Shown here: positions 24,811 through 34,862 of the stretch, piece by piece | Layout of the letters: each line of letters opens with the position of its first letter | How positions within the stretch are numbered: position 1 is the first letter of the stretch | Assembly: GCA_047921075.1 (NCBI GenBank) | Contig: JBLRWS010000003.1 | Location: 1 to 64,000, forward strand | Length of the DNA: 64,000 bases | Direction: 5' to 3' | DNA from: JBLRWS01 sp047921075 | GTDB lineage: Bacteria > Bacteroidota > Rhodothermia > Balneolales > Balneolaceae | Notes under the pieces: generated by a model | Told to the model about the DNA's origin: nothing | The model's input: the letters and a program-made list of their open reading frames with translations, nothing else | Database searches by the model: none | Position numbers and translations under genes: made by a program

Positions 24811-25293
24811 TTACTCTGAAAAATGTCCAACGGTACTGTTGGTGATGCGTGCAATGTCAGCGGGTGCAGCTCGAAAAACGTCATAATGCGTACCGGCTGC
24901 CGCCCACAGTGCTTTATACTCGAGCAAATCCTTATCAAACAGTGTTTCAATTGGCTTTTCGAAGCCAACCGGAGGTACACCGCCAATGGCAAATCCGGTG
25001 GTTTTGCGTACATAATCTGCATCGGGCCGGGTGATGGAGCAGCCTATCTGTTGTTCAACCTTTTGGATGTGAACCCGGTTGGTGCCGCTCATAATCAGGA
25101 GAAGCGGCTCTCCTGTATCCTTTCGTTTGAAGATCAGTGATTTTGCAATTTCAGAAACCGTGCAGCCGAGTGCCGCCGCTGCTTCTGCGGCTGTTTTGGC
25201 TGTTTGATTCGTGGTGCGTAATTCGTATTCGATGCGTGCTGCGTCGAGGGCATCCAACACACGCTGTACCGATGATTTGTGTGGCAGATTCAT
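24811..25293 (-). CDS. YbaK/EbsC-family aminoacyl-tRNA deacylase
   Basis: A 160-residue protein with the YbaK/ProX editing fold, which hydrolyses mischarged tRNA (for example Cys-tRNA-Pro or Ala-tRNA-Pro). Typical segments are TAAEAAAALGCTVSEIAKSLIFK, a central lysine in KSLIFK, and the glycine-rich FAIGGVPPVGF loop. Specificity (YbaK, ProX or another branch) cannot be fixed by eye. The gene ends about 44 bases before the next minus-strand gene upstream begins. No prolyl-tRNA synthetase is near. Confidence 0.88.
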   Translation of the reverse strand: MNLPHKSSVQRVLDALDAARIEYELRTTNQTAKTAAEAAAALGCTVSEIAKSLIFKRKDTGEPLLLIMSGTNRVHIQKVEQQIGCSITRPDADYVRKTTGFAIGGVPPVGFEKPIETLFDKDLLEYKALWAAAGTHYDVFRAAPADIARITNSTVGHFSE

Positions 25294-25336
25294 GGAAAAA
25301 TGTGCAGGTCGTCATTATGTACGTTCATTTCGGGCA

Positions 25337-27646
25337 TCACTGTGGAAGGTCTTTCTCAGTGGGCGACTCCTTCGTAAAGGTAAGGGTAAACGAAGTAGCG
25401 GAGGAATCGGATGTGTAAGCGGTGTGCCCGCCAAGCTGTTCGGCGAGTGTGTCAATTAACTTGATTCCAAGTGATTTTCCGGGTTTCGTATTGTCCACAT
25501 CAAAACCGACACCGTTGTCGGTGATTGTGATGGTTACCAAATTATTCTTTTCGGTGAGCCTGAGATGAATGCGCCCCGATTTCCGTCCTGGAAAAGCGTG
25601 TTTGATGCAGTTGGTAATCACCTCATTCAGGATCAGTGAACAGGGGATCGCCTGATTTACGTTTAGTGTGACCGGTTCAAGATCACTGGTCAGATTTAGG
25701 TCGGTTTCGAACTGCATTGTATTAATGATGGACTGCGTCAACTCAAGCAGATTCTCTCCAAAATCGATTTTTGAAAAATTCTGCGACTGATACAGGCTTT
25801 CGTGTATGTTGGCCATCGATTTGATCCGGAGTACACTCTGTAACAACAGGTCACTGAGCATGTCATTATCACTTGTCATCGCCTGCATCTGCATCATTCC
25901 GGCAACCACAGCCAGATTATTTTTTACACGGTGATGAATTTCGGCCAGAAGCGTTACTTTCTCTTTGAGCGATTCCCGAATGGCCAGCTGGGCTCGTTTT
26001 CGCTCGGTAATGTTGGTTAGCGAACCTACAATCATCACTGTTTTTCCGTCTCGAACAACCGGCGCCTCATTTACTTCTACCCATAGTTTGAAGCCATTGC
26101 GATGTTGCAGTTCCAGATGGTAAGGCGGCTGGGGCTTGCCGGTCTCAATGGCGAGAAGGGTGTTGCGCATACCGGCTTCATTCAGCGGATGGTCGGTAAT
26201 AAAGTTCGTCCATTTTCGCATCGCCTCTTTCGGTTCATAGCCAAAAAACTCCAGCGATTGAGGGCTTACGTAGGTCAGATTATGATCGGTATCATGCCGA
26301 TAGAAAAGATTGGTCGAATGTTCGATGATATCACGCAGCTTCTGTTCGGTATCGAGCAGTTTGTTTTGTGCCTCCTTTAACTCGGTAACATCGGTGGCTA
26401 CGCCGCCGATGGCGTCTTCAAAACCGGGCACACCTTTAAGTGGAAAAATATTGGCAATGAATACTTTATTTCCGCTTTCAAGCTCCACCATTTCTTCAAA
26501 TGAGTGTGCTTTGCCGGAGCTGTGTACCATGCGATCCCGTTCGGAAATCCGTTCGGAAACGTCGGGAGGGAAAATGGTAGAAATTTGTTTGCCGAGGGCA
26601 TTGGTTGCATCTACGCCAAATGTTTTCATCCACTCCTGATTGGCGAGCAGCAAGGTGCCGTCAAGCCGGCGAATCCAAATGGGCGTCTGTGTGCGATTGA
26701 TAATCGCCTCGAGCAAAAGCCGGTATTTCTCTGATTCAACTTGGGCCCGCTTTTGGTGATCGATGTCCTGCGTAGTACCGAACAACCGGATACACTCCCC
26801 ATTAGCCATCTCCACATCAGCTACGGTACGAATCCACCGCTCATTTCCCTTTGCGGTAACAATCAAAAGGTCCAACTCATAAGAGTTACAGTCTTCAATC
26901 GCTTTTTCTACAGCTTCCCTGATCCGTGTGCGATGCTTCCCTTGCTTGTAAAAGTTGATGGCAGTTTCTACGTCCGGTTCATAATCGGCAGGGACTTCAT
27001 GGATTGCACGAACCTGATCCGACCAATAAAGCTGATTGGTTTTCAGGTTCAGATCCCACGTACCGATGCGCGCCATTTCGAGCGATGCAAGTACACGCTG
27101 TTTCTCTTCATCGTTATGGCCCAACTCATGAAGCATCATAACCGTAATCGTTTCGCCATCTGTGGGGCGTAGAGTCGACAAGATGAGCTCGGTTGAGCGC
27201 CATGTCTGATTGCCCAGATGCAGATTTACCACGATACGCTGCGCGCCGTTGGCAATGCTTTCTGTTGAAATAGCGTCGATCCGTTGAAACGAATCTTCAT
27301 CCAAAATGGAGGAGAGATGAAGGGTTTGGCTAACGCTTCCAGGATTTCTAAAAATAGTATCAAATGCCTCATTACGGTAAACGATCTCCATCTGCGGATT
27401 TAATGCGGCAATAGGCAGGTGATTTTGAGAGACGATTTGCCTGAAAAATGAAGTGGCAAACGATGGTTTGGAGGAGGGCGCTTCCACTCGCCGGCAGAGC
27501 GAGTCAACCCGATCGGCTAACCGCTGCAGATCGTTAAGTAGGTCTTTACGCACCCTCTCTTCAGGCAAAGCGTCAAGCTCTTGCTCAAGGTGATCTGCTC
27601 CGGAAGCGAGTTGCTCCAGAAGTTGCCGGATGTTATTCTCACTCAT
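25337..27646 (-). CDS. Cytosolic multi-PAS sensor histidine kinase (HisKA_2 type)
   Basis: A 769-residue kinase without membrane helices. After an N-terminal coiled coil (about 5-60) come four PAS/PAC sensor domains (about 65-175, 185-305, 310-430, 435-560). The dimerisation/phosphoacceptor helix reads LLAEIHHRVKNNLAVVAGMMQMQ (about 575-600), with the HRVKNN box of the HisKA_2/HWE-like group. The HATPase domain carries NEVITNCIKHAF (N box) and TDNGVGFDV (G1). No response regulator is adjacent, so it is an orphan kinase. PAS ligands (haem, flavin or small molecules) cannot be read from sequence. Confidence 0.9.
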   Translation of the reverse strand: MSENNIRQLLEQLASGADHLEQELDALPEERVRKDLLNDLQRLADRVDSLCRRVEAPSSKPSFATSFFRQIVSQNHLPIAALNPQMEIVYRNEAFDTIFRNPGSVSQTLHLSSILDEDSFQRIDAISTESIANGAQRIVVNLHLGNQTWRSTELILSTLRPTDGETITVMMLHELGHNDEEKQRVLASLEMARIGTWDLNLKTNQLYWSDQVRAIHEVPADYEPDVETAINFYKQGKHRTRIREAVEKAIEDCNSYELDLLIVTAKGNERWIRTVADVEMANGECIRLFGTTQDIDHQKRAQVESEKYRLLLEAIINRTQTPIWIRRLDGTLLLANQEWMKTFGVDATNALGKQISTIFPPDVSERISERDRMVHSSGKAHSFEEMVELESGNKVFIANIFPLKGVPGFEDAIGGVATDVTELKEAQNKLLDTEQKLRDIIEHSTNLFYRHDTDHNLTYVSPQSLEFFGYEPKEAMRKWTNFITDHPLNEAGMRNTLLAIETGKPQPPYHLELQHRNGFKLWVEVNEAPVVRDGKTVMIVGSLTNITERKRAQLAIRESLKEKVTLLAEIHHRVKNNLAVVAGMMQMQAMTSDNDMLSDLLLQSVLRIKSMANIHESLYQSQNFSKIDFGENLLELTQSIINTMQFETDLNLTSDLEPVTLNVNQAIPCSLILNEVITNCIKHAFPGRKSGRIHLRLTEKNNLVTITITDNGVGFDVDNTKPGKSLGIKLIDTLAEQLGGHTAYTSDSSATSFTLTFTKESPTEKDLPQ

Positions 27647-27733
27647 ATACTATACCCACGATCCAAAAAAAGGAAGGACAGGTACAATGTATTGTATATC
27701 CCTAAAACCGACAAAACCGTTTTTCTGCAGGTT

Positions 27734-28903
27734 CTACCGGTTTTCAGAAAAGCTTAAATACGGTTCGGTAGAGAGGTTCAGTTGTTTGGCTGTCTGTCGA
27801 ATCAGCTCTTCCTTATAGGGTGGAAGGGTCAGGTTATCGTCCAGTACCATCTCTTCTACGAGGCGGTTGCTAAACAGAAATGTAGATGTTCCTTCACCGT
27901 AAGCTTTCTCAATGTGCGCTTTAATGGGGTCGAACAGCTCTTGTTTGGCCTGCTGAACAAGTTCACGGTGCTCACGGCGCTCATTTTTCTGCTCCCGGGT
28001 GGGCGGCTTGCTTGCGGGATCGGTTTTGGAAAGTTTTTTCTCTGCCGCTTCTTCGGCTGCCTGCTGCAGTGTATTGGCCAGATCGCGGCTAACTCCACGC
28101 TTTTTAAGAGCGGGATGGATACCACGGATGGTATGCAACTCACCCGCGCTCTGCGGTTTTCGGGCCAGGCGCTGCAACACATGCTTCTGCACCACTTTGT
28201 ACATCGGTTTATTCAGTATTTCCGCCTTTCGATCAAAAAAATGGGCAGCGGTTTTGTAGATGTGCCATTCGTATTCGGTCAGATTTTGTTTCTCCTTTTC
28301 CCGGACAACCGGATCTTTTAGATCGGAAAAATCAGCATGATTCCACTGTTGATTCTCTTCCTGAATCCACCGCAGTACCTGTTTCTCTTCGGCTTGTTTA
28401 AAGAGCTCTTCTTTCAGGTCGTGCAAGTGCTGTACATCCCGCGCAGCATAGCGAATTTGTTCGTCGGTAAGCGGCCGCTTCATCCAGTTGCTTTTTTGCG
28501 ACGAACCGGCGGTGTCTATACCGAGAATGGTTTCAAGGTAGGAGTCGAGTGAAGCGGGCGGATAGTTTAGCAGATGCGTGGCAAGACTTAAATCGCACAC
28601 ATCAGACGGAAAGCAACCAAGCGAATGGAGCAGGCGTATATCCTCACTGCAGGAAAATGCAATCAGCCGCTGGCCGGACTTTTCAAAGAGTTGGAAAAGG
28701 GGGGAGAGGTTGATCTCTTCCGGAAAAGGATCGATCAGATAGGCGTGATGGCCGTCACTTACCTGAATAAGACAGAGGTTGAACCCGTAGGCGTGGTAGT
28801 TACGATCGAACTCCAGATCAAAGGCAAGCTCTTCGGTTTGTTTCAGCGTAGCAAGGGCCGAATCGAGCGCAGGTTGTGTAGTTACATAGGTGTAGTTGCT
28901 CAT
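27734..28903 (-). CDS. rnd: Ribonuclease D
   Basis: 3'-5' exoribonuclease of the DEDD family acting in tRNA 3'-end maturation. The 389-residue product from ATG 28903 (MSNYTYVTT) carries the exonuclease motifs AFDLEFDRN (DxE), the SEDIRLLHSL region and YAARDVQHLHDL, followed by an HRDC domain (about 210-290). A charged C-terminal extension follows. The ORF extends 25 codons upstream, but the chosen ATG overlaps the udg stop in an ATGA arrangement and starts a family-like N-terminus. It is the distal gene of the udg-rnd pair. Confidence 0.92.
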   Translation of the reverse strand: MSNYTYVTTQPALDSALATLKQTEELAFDLEFDRNYHAYGFNLCLIQVSDGHHAYLIDPFPEEINLSPLFQLFEKSGQRLIAFSCSEDIRLLHSLGCFPSDVCDLSLATHLLNYPPASLDSYLETILGIDTAGSSQKSNWMKRPLTDEQIRYAARDVQHLHDLKEELFKQAEEKQVLRWIQEENQQWNHADFSDLKDPVVREKEKQNLTEYEWHIYKTAAHFFDRKAEILNKPMYKVVQKHVLQRLARKPQSAGELHTIRGIHPALKKRGVSRDLANTLQQAAEEAAEKKLSKTDPASKPPTREQKNERREHRELVQQAKQELFDPIKAHIEKAYGEGTSTFLFSNRLVEEMVLDDNLTLPPYKEELIRQTAKQLNLSTEPYLSFSENR

Positions 28904-29643
28904 GATTCTCTTCCGGCAGTTAGTTCGTCGAAGCGCTGCCGCACAGCCTGTACATCTTCCCAGGCCGGACGTTTCCATTGTTGGTTTCGTAGCAGCGCGG
29001 CGGGGTGGTAGGTGATCATGAGCTCAATGTTGTGAAATTGATGAACGTGCCCGCGCATCTGTTTTAGCGGGATCTCTTCGCCCAGAAGCGCCGAGCCGGC
29101 AATGCGCCCAAGCCCGAGTATAATTTTTGGGGCGATCAGCTCAATCTGCCGCTCCAGATAGGGGAGGCTGGCGGCAATCTCTTCCGGCTTCGGATTGCGG
29201 TTGTTGGGCGGGCGGTGTTTTAAAATGTTGGTGATGTATACCTCATCCCGATCAAACTTAATGGCCGCCAGAATTTTGGTCAGCAATTGTCCGGCCGCAC
29301 CCACAAACGGAACACCTTCACGGTCTTCCTGTTCGCCCGGGGCTTCTCCGATCACCATCAGATCGGCCTGCGGATTACCGCTGCCAAACACCAACCGGGT
29401 ATCGGCAAGATCGGTTCGCAGTGTATCGGTTTGTTCGCAGAGGCTGCGTAGTTCGTCGAGTGTGGAACAGCCTGCAATGGGGGTAGGCTCTGCGGGTTGG
29501 GTCTGCAATTCGCCATGGGCTCTGTCAGCAGAAGTGCTGAGTTCCGGTTCCGAATATTCCGGCACGGAGAACTCGCCATATATCGAGCGTTCAATCTCCA
29601 AAAACTGTTCAATCCGGTCAATAAGGGGGCGTGGTTTGGTCAT
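28900..29643 (-). CDS. Family-4-type uracil-DNA glycosylase with lost Fe-S ligands
   Basis: Base-excision repair enzyme removing uracil from DNA. The 247 residues hold the family-4 active-site motifs GEAPGEQEDREGVPFVG (about 99-115) and HPAALLRN. An N-terminal linker of about 55 residues precedes the core. Canonical family-4 enzymes bind a 4Fe-4S cluster through four cysteines. Here only C69 remains at the expected places. The partner of CxxC is T72, the KCRPP cysteine is H143 (KHRPP), and the AAC cysteine is S159. The cluster is probably absent. It overlaps rnd by four bases and lies six bases from the next gene. Confidence 0.88.
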   Translation of the reverse strand: MTKPRPLIDRIEQFLEIERSIYGEFSVPEYSEPELSTSADRAHGELQTQPAEPTPIAGCSTLDELRSLCEQTDTLRTDLADTRLVFGSGNPQADLMVIGEAPGEQEDREGVPFVGAAGQLLTKILAAIKFDRDEVYITNILKHRPPNNRNPKPEEIAASLPYLERQIELIAPKIILGLGRIAGSALLGEEIPLKQMRGHVHQFHNIELMITYHPAALLRNQQWKRPAWEDVQAVRQRFDELTAGRES

Positions 29644-29649
29644 AAAACG

Positions 29650-31200
29650 CTAACGGGCAATTTTTTGGAACCGGACATCCCGGTAATAATTGGTGGGGTA
29701 AGCGCCTACCTGCAACATCAGGGGACGCAGGGTGTATCGGATTGTCATTGAGTCGATATGGCCCTCCAGAGCATGATGGAAGCGCACAAACTCCTCGCGC
29801 AGTGCGGGGTTGTCCCATACAATCCGGAACGTGTCGTAATGCCAGTGCTCGAGGGTGGCGGTTAACGTCTCATCATTCCAGGCGGTAAGCCGCAGTGTCT
29901 CGCCGTTAAGCGAAATGCGCATCGTGCCGTAGAGGTCATCGTCGTAAAATCCGGCGTAGTCGTCCAGGGGGCGGCTTGCAGAGGTACCCATGACGCGGGT
30001 CGATTCGAACGCCTGCCGCTGTTCCATTGCGTTGCGATAGCGCTGATCGTATTGTGATTTAAAGATCTGATTCCAATCGGTGGCTTCCTCACCGATAAAG
30101 TGGTCGATCAGGGTGTACGCCACCGCTTGCTGAAAACTGCTGAAGGTGTTTGTAATGACGATAATTCCCAGCTCTTCCTCCGGCATCAACATAAATATGG
30201 TGTTCATGCCGTCGGTAGCGCCACCGTGCGAGAGCAGCCGCCGTCCCCGGTAATCGGTAATACGCAAGCCGTATCCATACGATACCTGAGCTCCGGTGAT
30301 GGAGTTGGTGGGGAGAGAAACTTTCGGTGTCTGTATTTCCCGCATGGTTTCGGGACGCACCAGCCGTTTGCCGTTCCATTCGCCGGTCGTTCCTAAGTAG
30401 AAATTCATCCATTTTGCCATGTCTGCAACGGTACTGTTTACCCCGCCTGCAGGAGTGGCGTTGTCCCAGTTTCGGCGGGGTATCTCCACCACCTCACCCT
30501 CTATTTCCTGATGGGGCCAGGCCGCATTTGATTCGTCGAGTCGGGTAATGGAAGGCACCGTACGGCTCATTCCAAGCGGTTCAAAAAGCCTTCGTTCTAT
30601 ATATTCACCAAATTCGAGGCCGGATGCGGCAGCTACAATTTCTCCGGCTGCCGCATACATCATGTTACTGTAGACGTACTGTTGGCGAAAGGGCTGCTCA
30701 AACTCGTGATGCCTCATGTGATGTAGCAGCTCCTGTGTAGGGTGATTGGTCATAAATTGAAGCCGGTTACCGAGCATTCGCCCCACTCCAACCTGATGCG
30801 TTAAGAGATCCCGAATTGTGGCTTGTTCGGTAGCATACGTATCACTCAGGCGAAACCATGGCAGATGGTCAATGACGCGGTCATCCCAGTCTAAAATTCC
30901 CTGATCTACCAACATTCCGATGGCGACGGCTGTCATATTTTTACTGACCGAAGCGATGCCAAACTGGGTCTGCTCATCAACGGGATGCGGTTCACTCTGT
31001 TTCCGAACGCCAAAACCGCCGGTAAACAGAATTTCTCCGTCTTTTACAATCCCGATGGCTATGCCGGGAATGTTCCACTCGTCCAGCCCTTGTTCAACAA
31101 AGGTGTCGAAGCCGCGCGGTATTGCGTCCTGAGAAACGGCTTCTGTATGCCACAAAAACAGCAGTGCGAAAATAAACGGAAGAGTGCGAATAGTAACCAT
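29650..31200 (-). CDS. Exported serine hydrolase, beta-lactamase/CubicO family with C-terminal extension
   Basis: An exported penicillin-binding-protein-fold hydrolase of about 516 residues. I chose the ATG at 31200 (MVTIRTLPF), which starts a clear signal peptide ending near AVSQ; the ORF begins at 31233. Catalytic motifs are SVSK (S-x-x-K), YSN and SHGG. The C-terminal 130 residues form a beta-rich domain of the DUF3471 kind often found after CubicO domains. Substrate unknown. It lies six bases upstream of udg in the same direction and may be read with it. It is a second family member besides the one at 12871. Confidence 0.88.
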   Translation of the reverse strand: MVTIRTLPFIFALLFLWHTEAVSQDAIPRGFDTFVEQGLDEWNIPGIAIGIVKDGEILFTGGFGVRKQSEPHPVDEQTQFGIASVSKNMTAVAIGMLVDQGILDWDDRVIDHLPWFRLSDTYATEQATIRDLLTHQVGVGRMLGNRLQFMTNHPTQELLHHMRHHEFEQPFRQQYVYSNMMYAAAGEIVAAASGLEFGEYIERRLFEPLGMSRTVPSITRLDESNAAWPHQEIEGEVVEIPRRNWDNATPAGGVNSTVADMAKWMNFYLGTTGEWNGKRLVRPETMREIQTPKVSLPTNSITGAQVSYGYGLRITDYRGRRLLSHGGATDGMNTIFMLMPEEELGIIVITNTFSSFQQAVAYTLIDHFIGEEATDWNQIFKSQYDQRYRNAMEQRQAFESTRVMGTSASRPLDDYAGFYDDDLYGTMRISLNGETLRLTAWNDETLTATLEHWHYDTFRIVWDNPALREEFVRFHHALEGHIDSMTIRYTLRPLMLQVGAYPTNYYRDVRFQKIAR

Positions 31201-31382
31201 AAAGTTGTGTTTAAAGGTAAATGAGATGGGCATAATGTACAGCGAATTTTAGAGAAGAACGAGGCGGGTTCTCCTATCCGGGTATTGCATGGTGACGATT
31301 ATCTATTTTGATGAGTCAGGCAGATCGATGCAAAGAATCAGGGTGTAAAAACGTGAATTCGAGCAGGGAGTCCGTCACGGCA

Positions 31383-34300
31383 CTACGGCAGTGGATCGCG
31401 TTCCATGCGCCGCAGCATATCAAAATAGCGTTCGATAAGCTGACGATATTCATCACTGAAACGTGTGTAGGAGGGATCCTGAAGCCGCGTTCGAATTTCC
31501 TGTTGAAGCTCTTCGAGTGTCATGTCGGGGGGAAACTCGCTGGCTAACGGATCGGCGCGCGTACCTTCTCGCTGTTCCTCTTCTCCGCGCTGTTCAAGCG
31601 ACTCTTCGGCACTGAGCATTCGGGAGAGGATGTTTTGCTGGCGCTCTACCATGATTGGGTCAAGCAATCCGCCGCGCATGTCGTTGATGGAATCTTCCAT
31701 GTCCTCCATCATACGCTGCAGTTCACTCAGGGTACGATCGCCCTCGCGAAGGGCACCGCCTCGCTGCAACTCTTGCAGCTGCCGCCTTATCTCGTTTTGC
31801 TGGCGAGCCATCTGATCGAGCCGTTCCATTTGATCGCGGCTGAGCCGGTCGCCCTGCATATCGTTAACCATTTGCTGCATCATCTGATTCAGCTGTTGCT
31901 GATCCTGCGACATATCCCGCAGCTGTTCGGTCATCTGTTCCATACTCATCCCTCCACCGCCACCGGCGCCATCCTGATCCATCAGCTGATCGAGCAGATT
32001 GGCCAACATGGAGGTGAGATCGTTGATGCCGCCCAGCGACTCGCGAGAGGCAATGGTTGCACCCCGCTGGTTTCGCTCGGCCATCTGGTCTACCGAGCGG
32101 TTGATGGTTCGATCTACCTCCGATTTTTTCCGGTTGATGCGGTTCGGCAGGCCGGGAATTTCTGTAGAGAGCTGAAACAAGGAGTCGGCCGTGAGCGAAA
32201 ACTGGTTGCGAATGTAGCTTTGCGTGCGGGCAAGATCGACAAAGCCGAGGTTCTGGCTTCGCGTTTGTGTGGCATTTTCCGAGAGACGCTCCTGTGTTTC
32301 CGACAGGTCCAGCATAGTGAATAAAATACGCTGCAGGGCCAGTATATTCACATTGAGCTGCTGCCCGCTCATCTGCTGCATGGAGCTGCGCAAGCGTTCA
32401 GATTGTTCCTGTAGCTGCTGGCTGATTTGCTGCTGCTGTTGCTGCATGTTTTCGGGAACTTGCTCACCGCCTTCTTGCGGCTCTCCGTTTTGCTGACCGC
32501 CATTTTGAGGAGCCTGATCGCCCTGTTGTTCAACCTGATCCGACAGGTTACGCATATCCTCCATAATCTGATCGAGCTCTTGCCGGATCTCTTCGCGCAG
32601 CGATTCGATCTGCTCGCGTGCCCGTTCGGGGGGATTTTCGCCAAGAGTATTCAACTGCTCTGACAGACTTTCAAGATCGGACTCGGAAGATTCCATCTCA
32701 TTTCGAAGCTCATCCATCGTCTGTTCGTCGCGCGATTCGATGCGTTGGGACAAGTCGTCGAACTGATCGGCAAGCCGGTTCAGATCGCTGTTCAGTTTTA
32801 GCTGTTTAAAGAGTTCACGGGTGCGCTCCAGCCGCTCGCGGTACACCTCTTCGTTAAAGCTCACGTTTTCGAGGGCCCGCTCCATTTCGTTGGGGCTCAT
32901 TCGCTCCAGCGCGTTCCGCAACTCTTCCAGCGCCTCACGAAAAGCGGGATCGTCGAGTTCATCCATCAGCTGTTGCAGTTCGCGATAGGCTTGTCGGGTC
33001 TCTTCCGAAACGTTGCTGTTCTGTTCAATATCCCGTTGCAGCTCATTAAACTGCTCCTGAATGCGCTGAATCTCTTCTTCAACCTGGCGCTGCTGATCGG
33101 TAACACTTTCCAGCAACTCCTGCTCCTCAAAGCCGCCTTCGGGATTTTGCCGCAGTCGGTCAAGAAACCGCTCGTATTCGCTCTGCATCTCCTCGTACTG
33201 CTCGCTTACCCGGTCCATCTCTGCCTGAACATCCCGTTCGCGTTCATCCATCGATTCGTAAAACTCAGCCAGCGATGGAATCTGAATGGTAACCGGTTGA
33301 GATTCGCCCCATTTACCACCGGCAATAGCGTCGTTATCCCGCACGCGGATGGTGAACCGGAGCTCATCCCTTGGACGTAGCGCAAAGGGTTCCAGATCCC
33401 ATTTGAACGCCTGTGCTACGCCGTTTTCCGGGGTTTCGAGTGAAAGCCGGCCCGTTTCAGGCTCATCCACAAAAGCCCGGCGGCGTTCCCACCGAAGTTC
33501 GGCAGTTTGGAGTCCGAAATCGTCCGTTGCAACATAGATAATGTCCATTTCGGAAGGTTCCGATTCCATGACGGTGCCTGACGGCTGCCGAATGGTTACA
33601 ACGGGATGTTCATCGTCTGTGAGCTGAAGTACAAACCGAAATGGATTACGGTTTTCGAGGCCATCGGTATCGGTTAGGGCAAAACTGAGTGTATCATCTT
33701 GTTGCGGTTCAAACCGTGTAGTCACTTCCAGGCGAGAATCCTCTTTGAGGGAGAGGGAGGGAGCATCCACTGCTTGCCGGCTTTGCAATTCGGCCTGTGC
33801 CAGGGGCTTGTTGCTGGTGCCGGTTAATTCTACCTCGGACCCTCGCAGCAGCCGTATGGAGGTAAATGGATAGGAATGGACTTGTCTGTCGAGGCCGGTG
33901 TAGGCGGGCGGTTGTACGGTGGCTGTAAGTGCATCGAAGCGGGGGTTGAGCTGTACAACCATCCGGTACTCGTCTGATTGAAAACCGTCAAAGGAGAGTT
34001 TCCAGTCAATCGAGGAGGTAAGCTCAATCGGATCCGATTCGAAACGGGTATCGCCGGCCTGGCGGAGCGGACGCTCCCGAAACTCCTCTTCTACATCGGT
34101 TTTGAAGAGAAGTACAACGCGCTGCGGCTCACGCCCGTTTAAAAATTCGATAGTCGGTGCAAAGGCAAAGCCATGCTCAACCGTGGCAGATTCCGGAGTA
34201 ATGACAAATTCGTAGGGGTTGGGCTTTTCGTAGCTTTCCCAGAAAGCGAGAGAGCGCTGCAGGCTGTCGGTTTGCAGAGTGCCGGTTACGGCAAAAAGGA

Positions 34301-34808
34301 ACAAGGCCAAACCGCTGATGGCGATAGATTTTCGAAACCGCTGACCGGTGCCGCTTTCCCGAACGTAGGCATCTGCGCTTCGGCCAAGAGAGGCCGCATC
34401 AATCCGGTTTAAATTTTCCTGAAGAGCCGCATCATAAAACCGGGATGCCGATTCCGGCCGGTGATGATACAAATCCAGTATGTTGCGTATCTGTTGTCCG
34501 TCGGATGGACGGGTCTGTAAAAACCGATCGGCAAATGTTTGCAGCGTGTGGTCGGCCCGTTTTCGGTAGACGAGCCAGGCGGTGCCTATGCCGATTAGGG
34601 TGGCTGCGCTAAGAATGCTGCTTTTCACACCGGGCGATGCGAATGCGCCGGTTTCGATCCACACGTACAACGCGATAATGAGAAGAGCTACAGCGGCGCC
34701 TAAGAGAGATGCGGAGATACCCTGCATTCTACGGGCTTTACGGGCAGCGTTGGTTAGCTGCTCGTCAAGTTTCTGAATCTTTTTATGAATGTGCGCTTGC
34801 TGCTGCAT
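31383..34808 (-). CDS. DUF4175-family large membrane protein with long coiled coil
   Basis: An 1141-residue protein that begins with three membrane helices (about 31-51, 63-81 and 160-178). A periplasmic beta-rich region (about 180-500) follows. Then comes a very long, glutamine/glutamate/arginine-rich coiled-coil region (about 510-1080), interrupted by Q/G-rich low complexity near 800-830. The layout matches DUF4175 proteins of Bacteroidota and alphaproteobacteria, whose function is not established. In other genomes they often accompany MoxR/BatA genes; none are seen here. A single large gene with about 150 empty bases downstream and 54 upstream. Confidence 0.8.
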   Translation of the reverse strand: MQQQAHIHKKIQKLDEQLTNAARKARRMQGISASLLGAAVALLIIALYVWIETGAFASPGVKSSILSAATLIGIGTAWLVYRKRADHTLQTFADRFLQTRPSDGQQIRNILDLYHHRPESASRFYDAALQENLNRIDAASLGRSADAYVRESGTGQRFRKSIAISGLALFLFAVTGTLQTDSLQRSLAFWESYEKPNPYEFVITPESATVEHGFAFAPTIEFLNGREPQRVVLLFKTDVEEEFRERPLRQAGDTRFESDPIELTSSIDWKLSFDGFQSDEYRMVVQLNPRFDALTATVQPPAYTGLDRQVHSYPFTSIRLLRGSEVELTGTSNKPLAQAELQSRQAVDAPSLSLKEDSRLEVTTRFEPQQDDTLSFALTDTDGLENRNPFRFVLQLTDDEHPVVTIRQPSGTVMESEPSEMDIIYVATDDFGLQTAELRWERRRAFVDEPETGRLSLETPENGVAQAFKWDLEPFALRPRDELRFTIRVRDNDAIAGGKWGESQPVTIQIPSLAEFYESMDERERDVQAEMDRVSEQYEEMQSEYERFLDRLRQNPEGGFEEQELLESVTDQQRQVEEEIQRIQEQFNELQRDIEQNSNVSEETRQAYRELQQLMDELDDPAFREALEELRNALERMSPNEMERALENVSFNEEVYRERLERTRELFKQLKLNSDLNRLADQFDDLSQRIESRDEQTMDELRNEMESSESDLESLSEQLNTLGENPPERAREQIESLREEIRQELDQIMEDMRNLSDQVEQQGDQAPQNGGQQNGEPQEGGEQVPENMQQQQQQISQQLQEQSERLRSSMQQMSGQQLNVNILALQRILFTMLDLSETQERLSENATQTRSQNLGFVDLARTQSYIRNQFSLTADSLFQLSTEIPGLPNRINRKKSEVDRTINRSVDQMAERNQRGATIASRESLGGINDLTSMLANLLDQLMDQDGAGGGGGMSMEQMTEQLRDMSQDQQQLNQMMQQMVNDMQGDRLSRDQMERLDQMARQQNEIRRQLQELQRGGALREGDRTLSELQRMMEDMEDSINDMRGGLLDPIMVERQQNILSRMLSAEESLEQRGEEEQREGTRADPLASEFPPDMTLEELQQEIRTRLQDPSYTRFSDEYRQLIERYFDMLRRMERDPLP

Positions 34809-34862
34809 GGTATGCTAAGGCGGATGATGACCTGCTAATTTAACTGCTTAAGAGCTGTAAAA

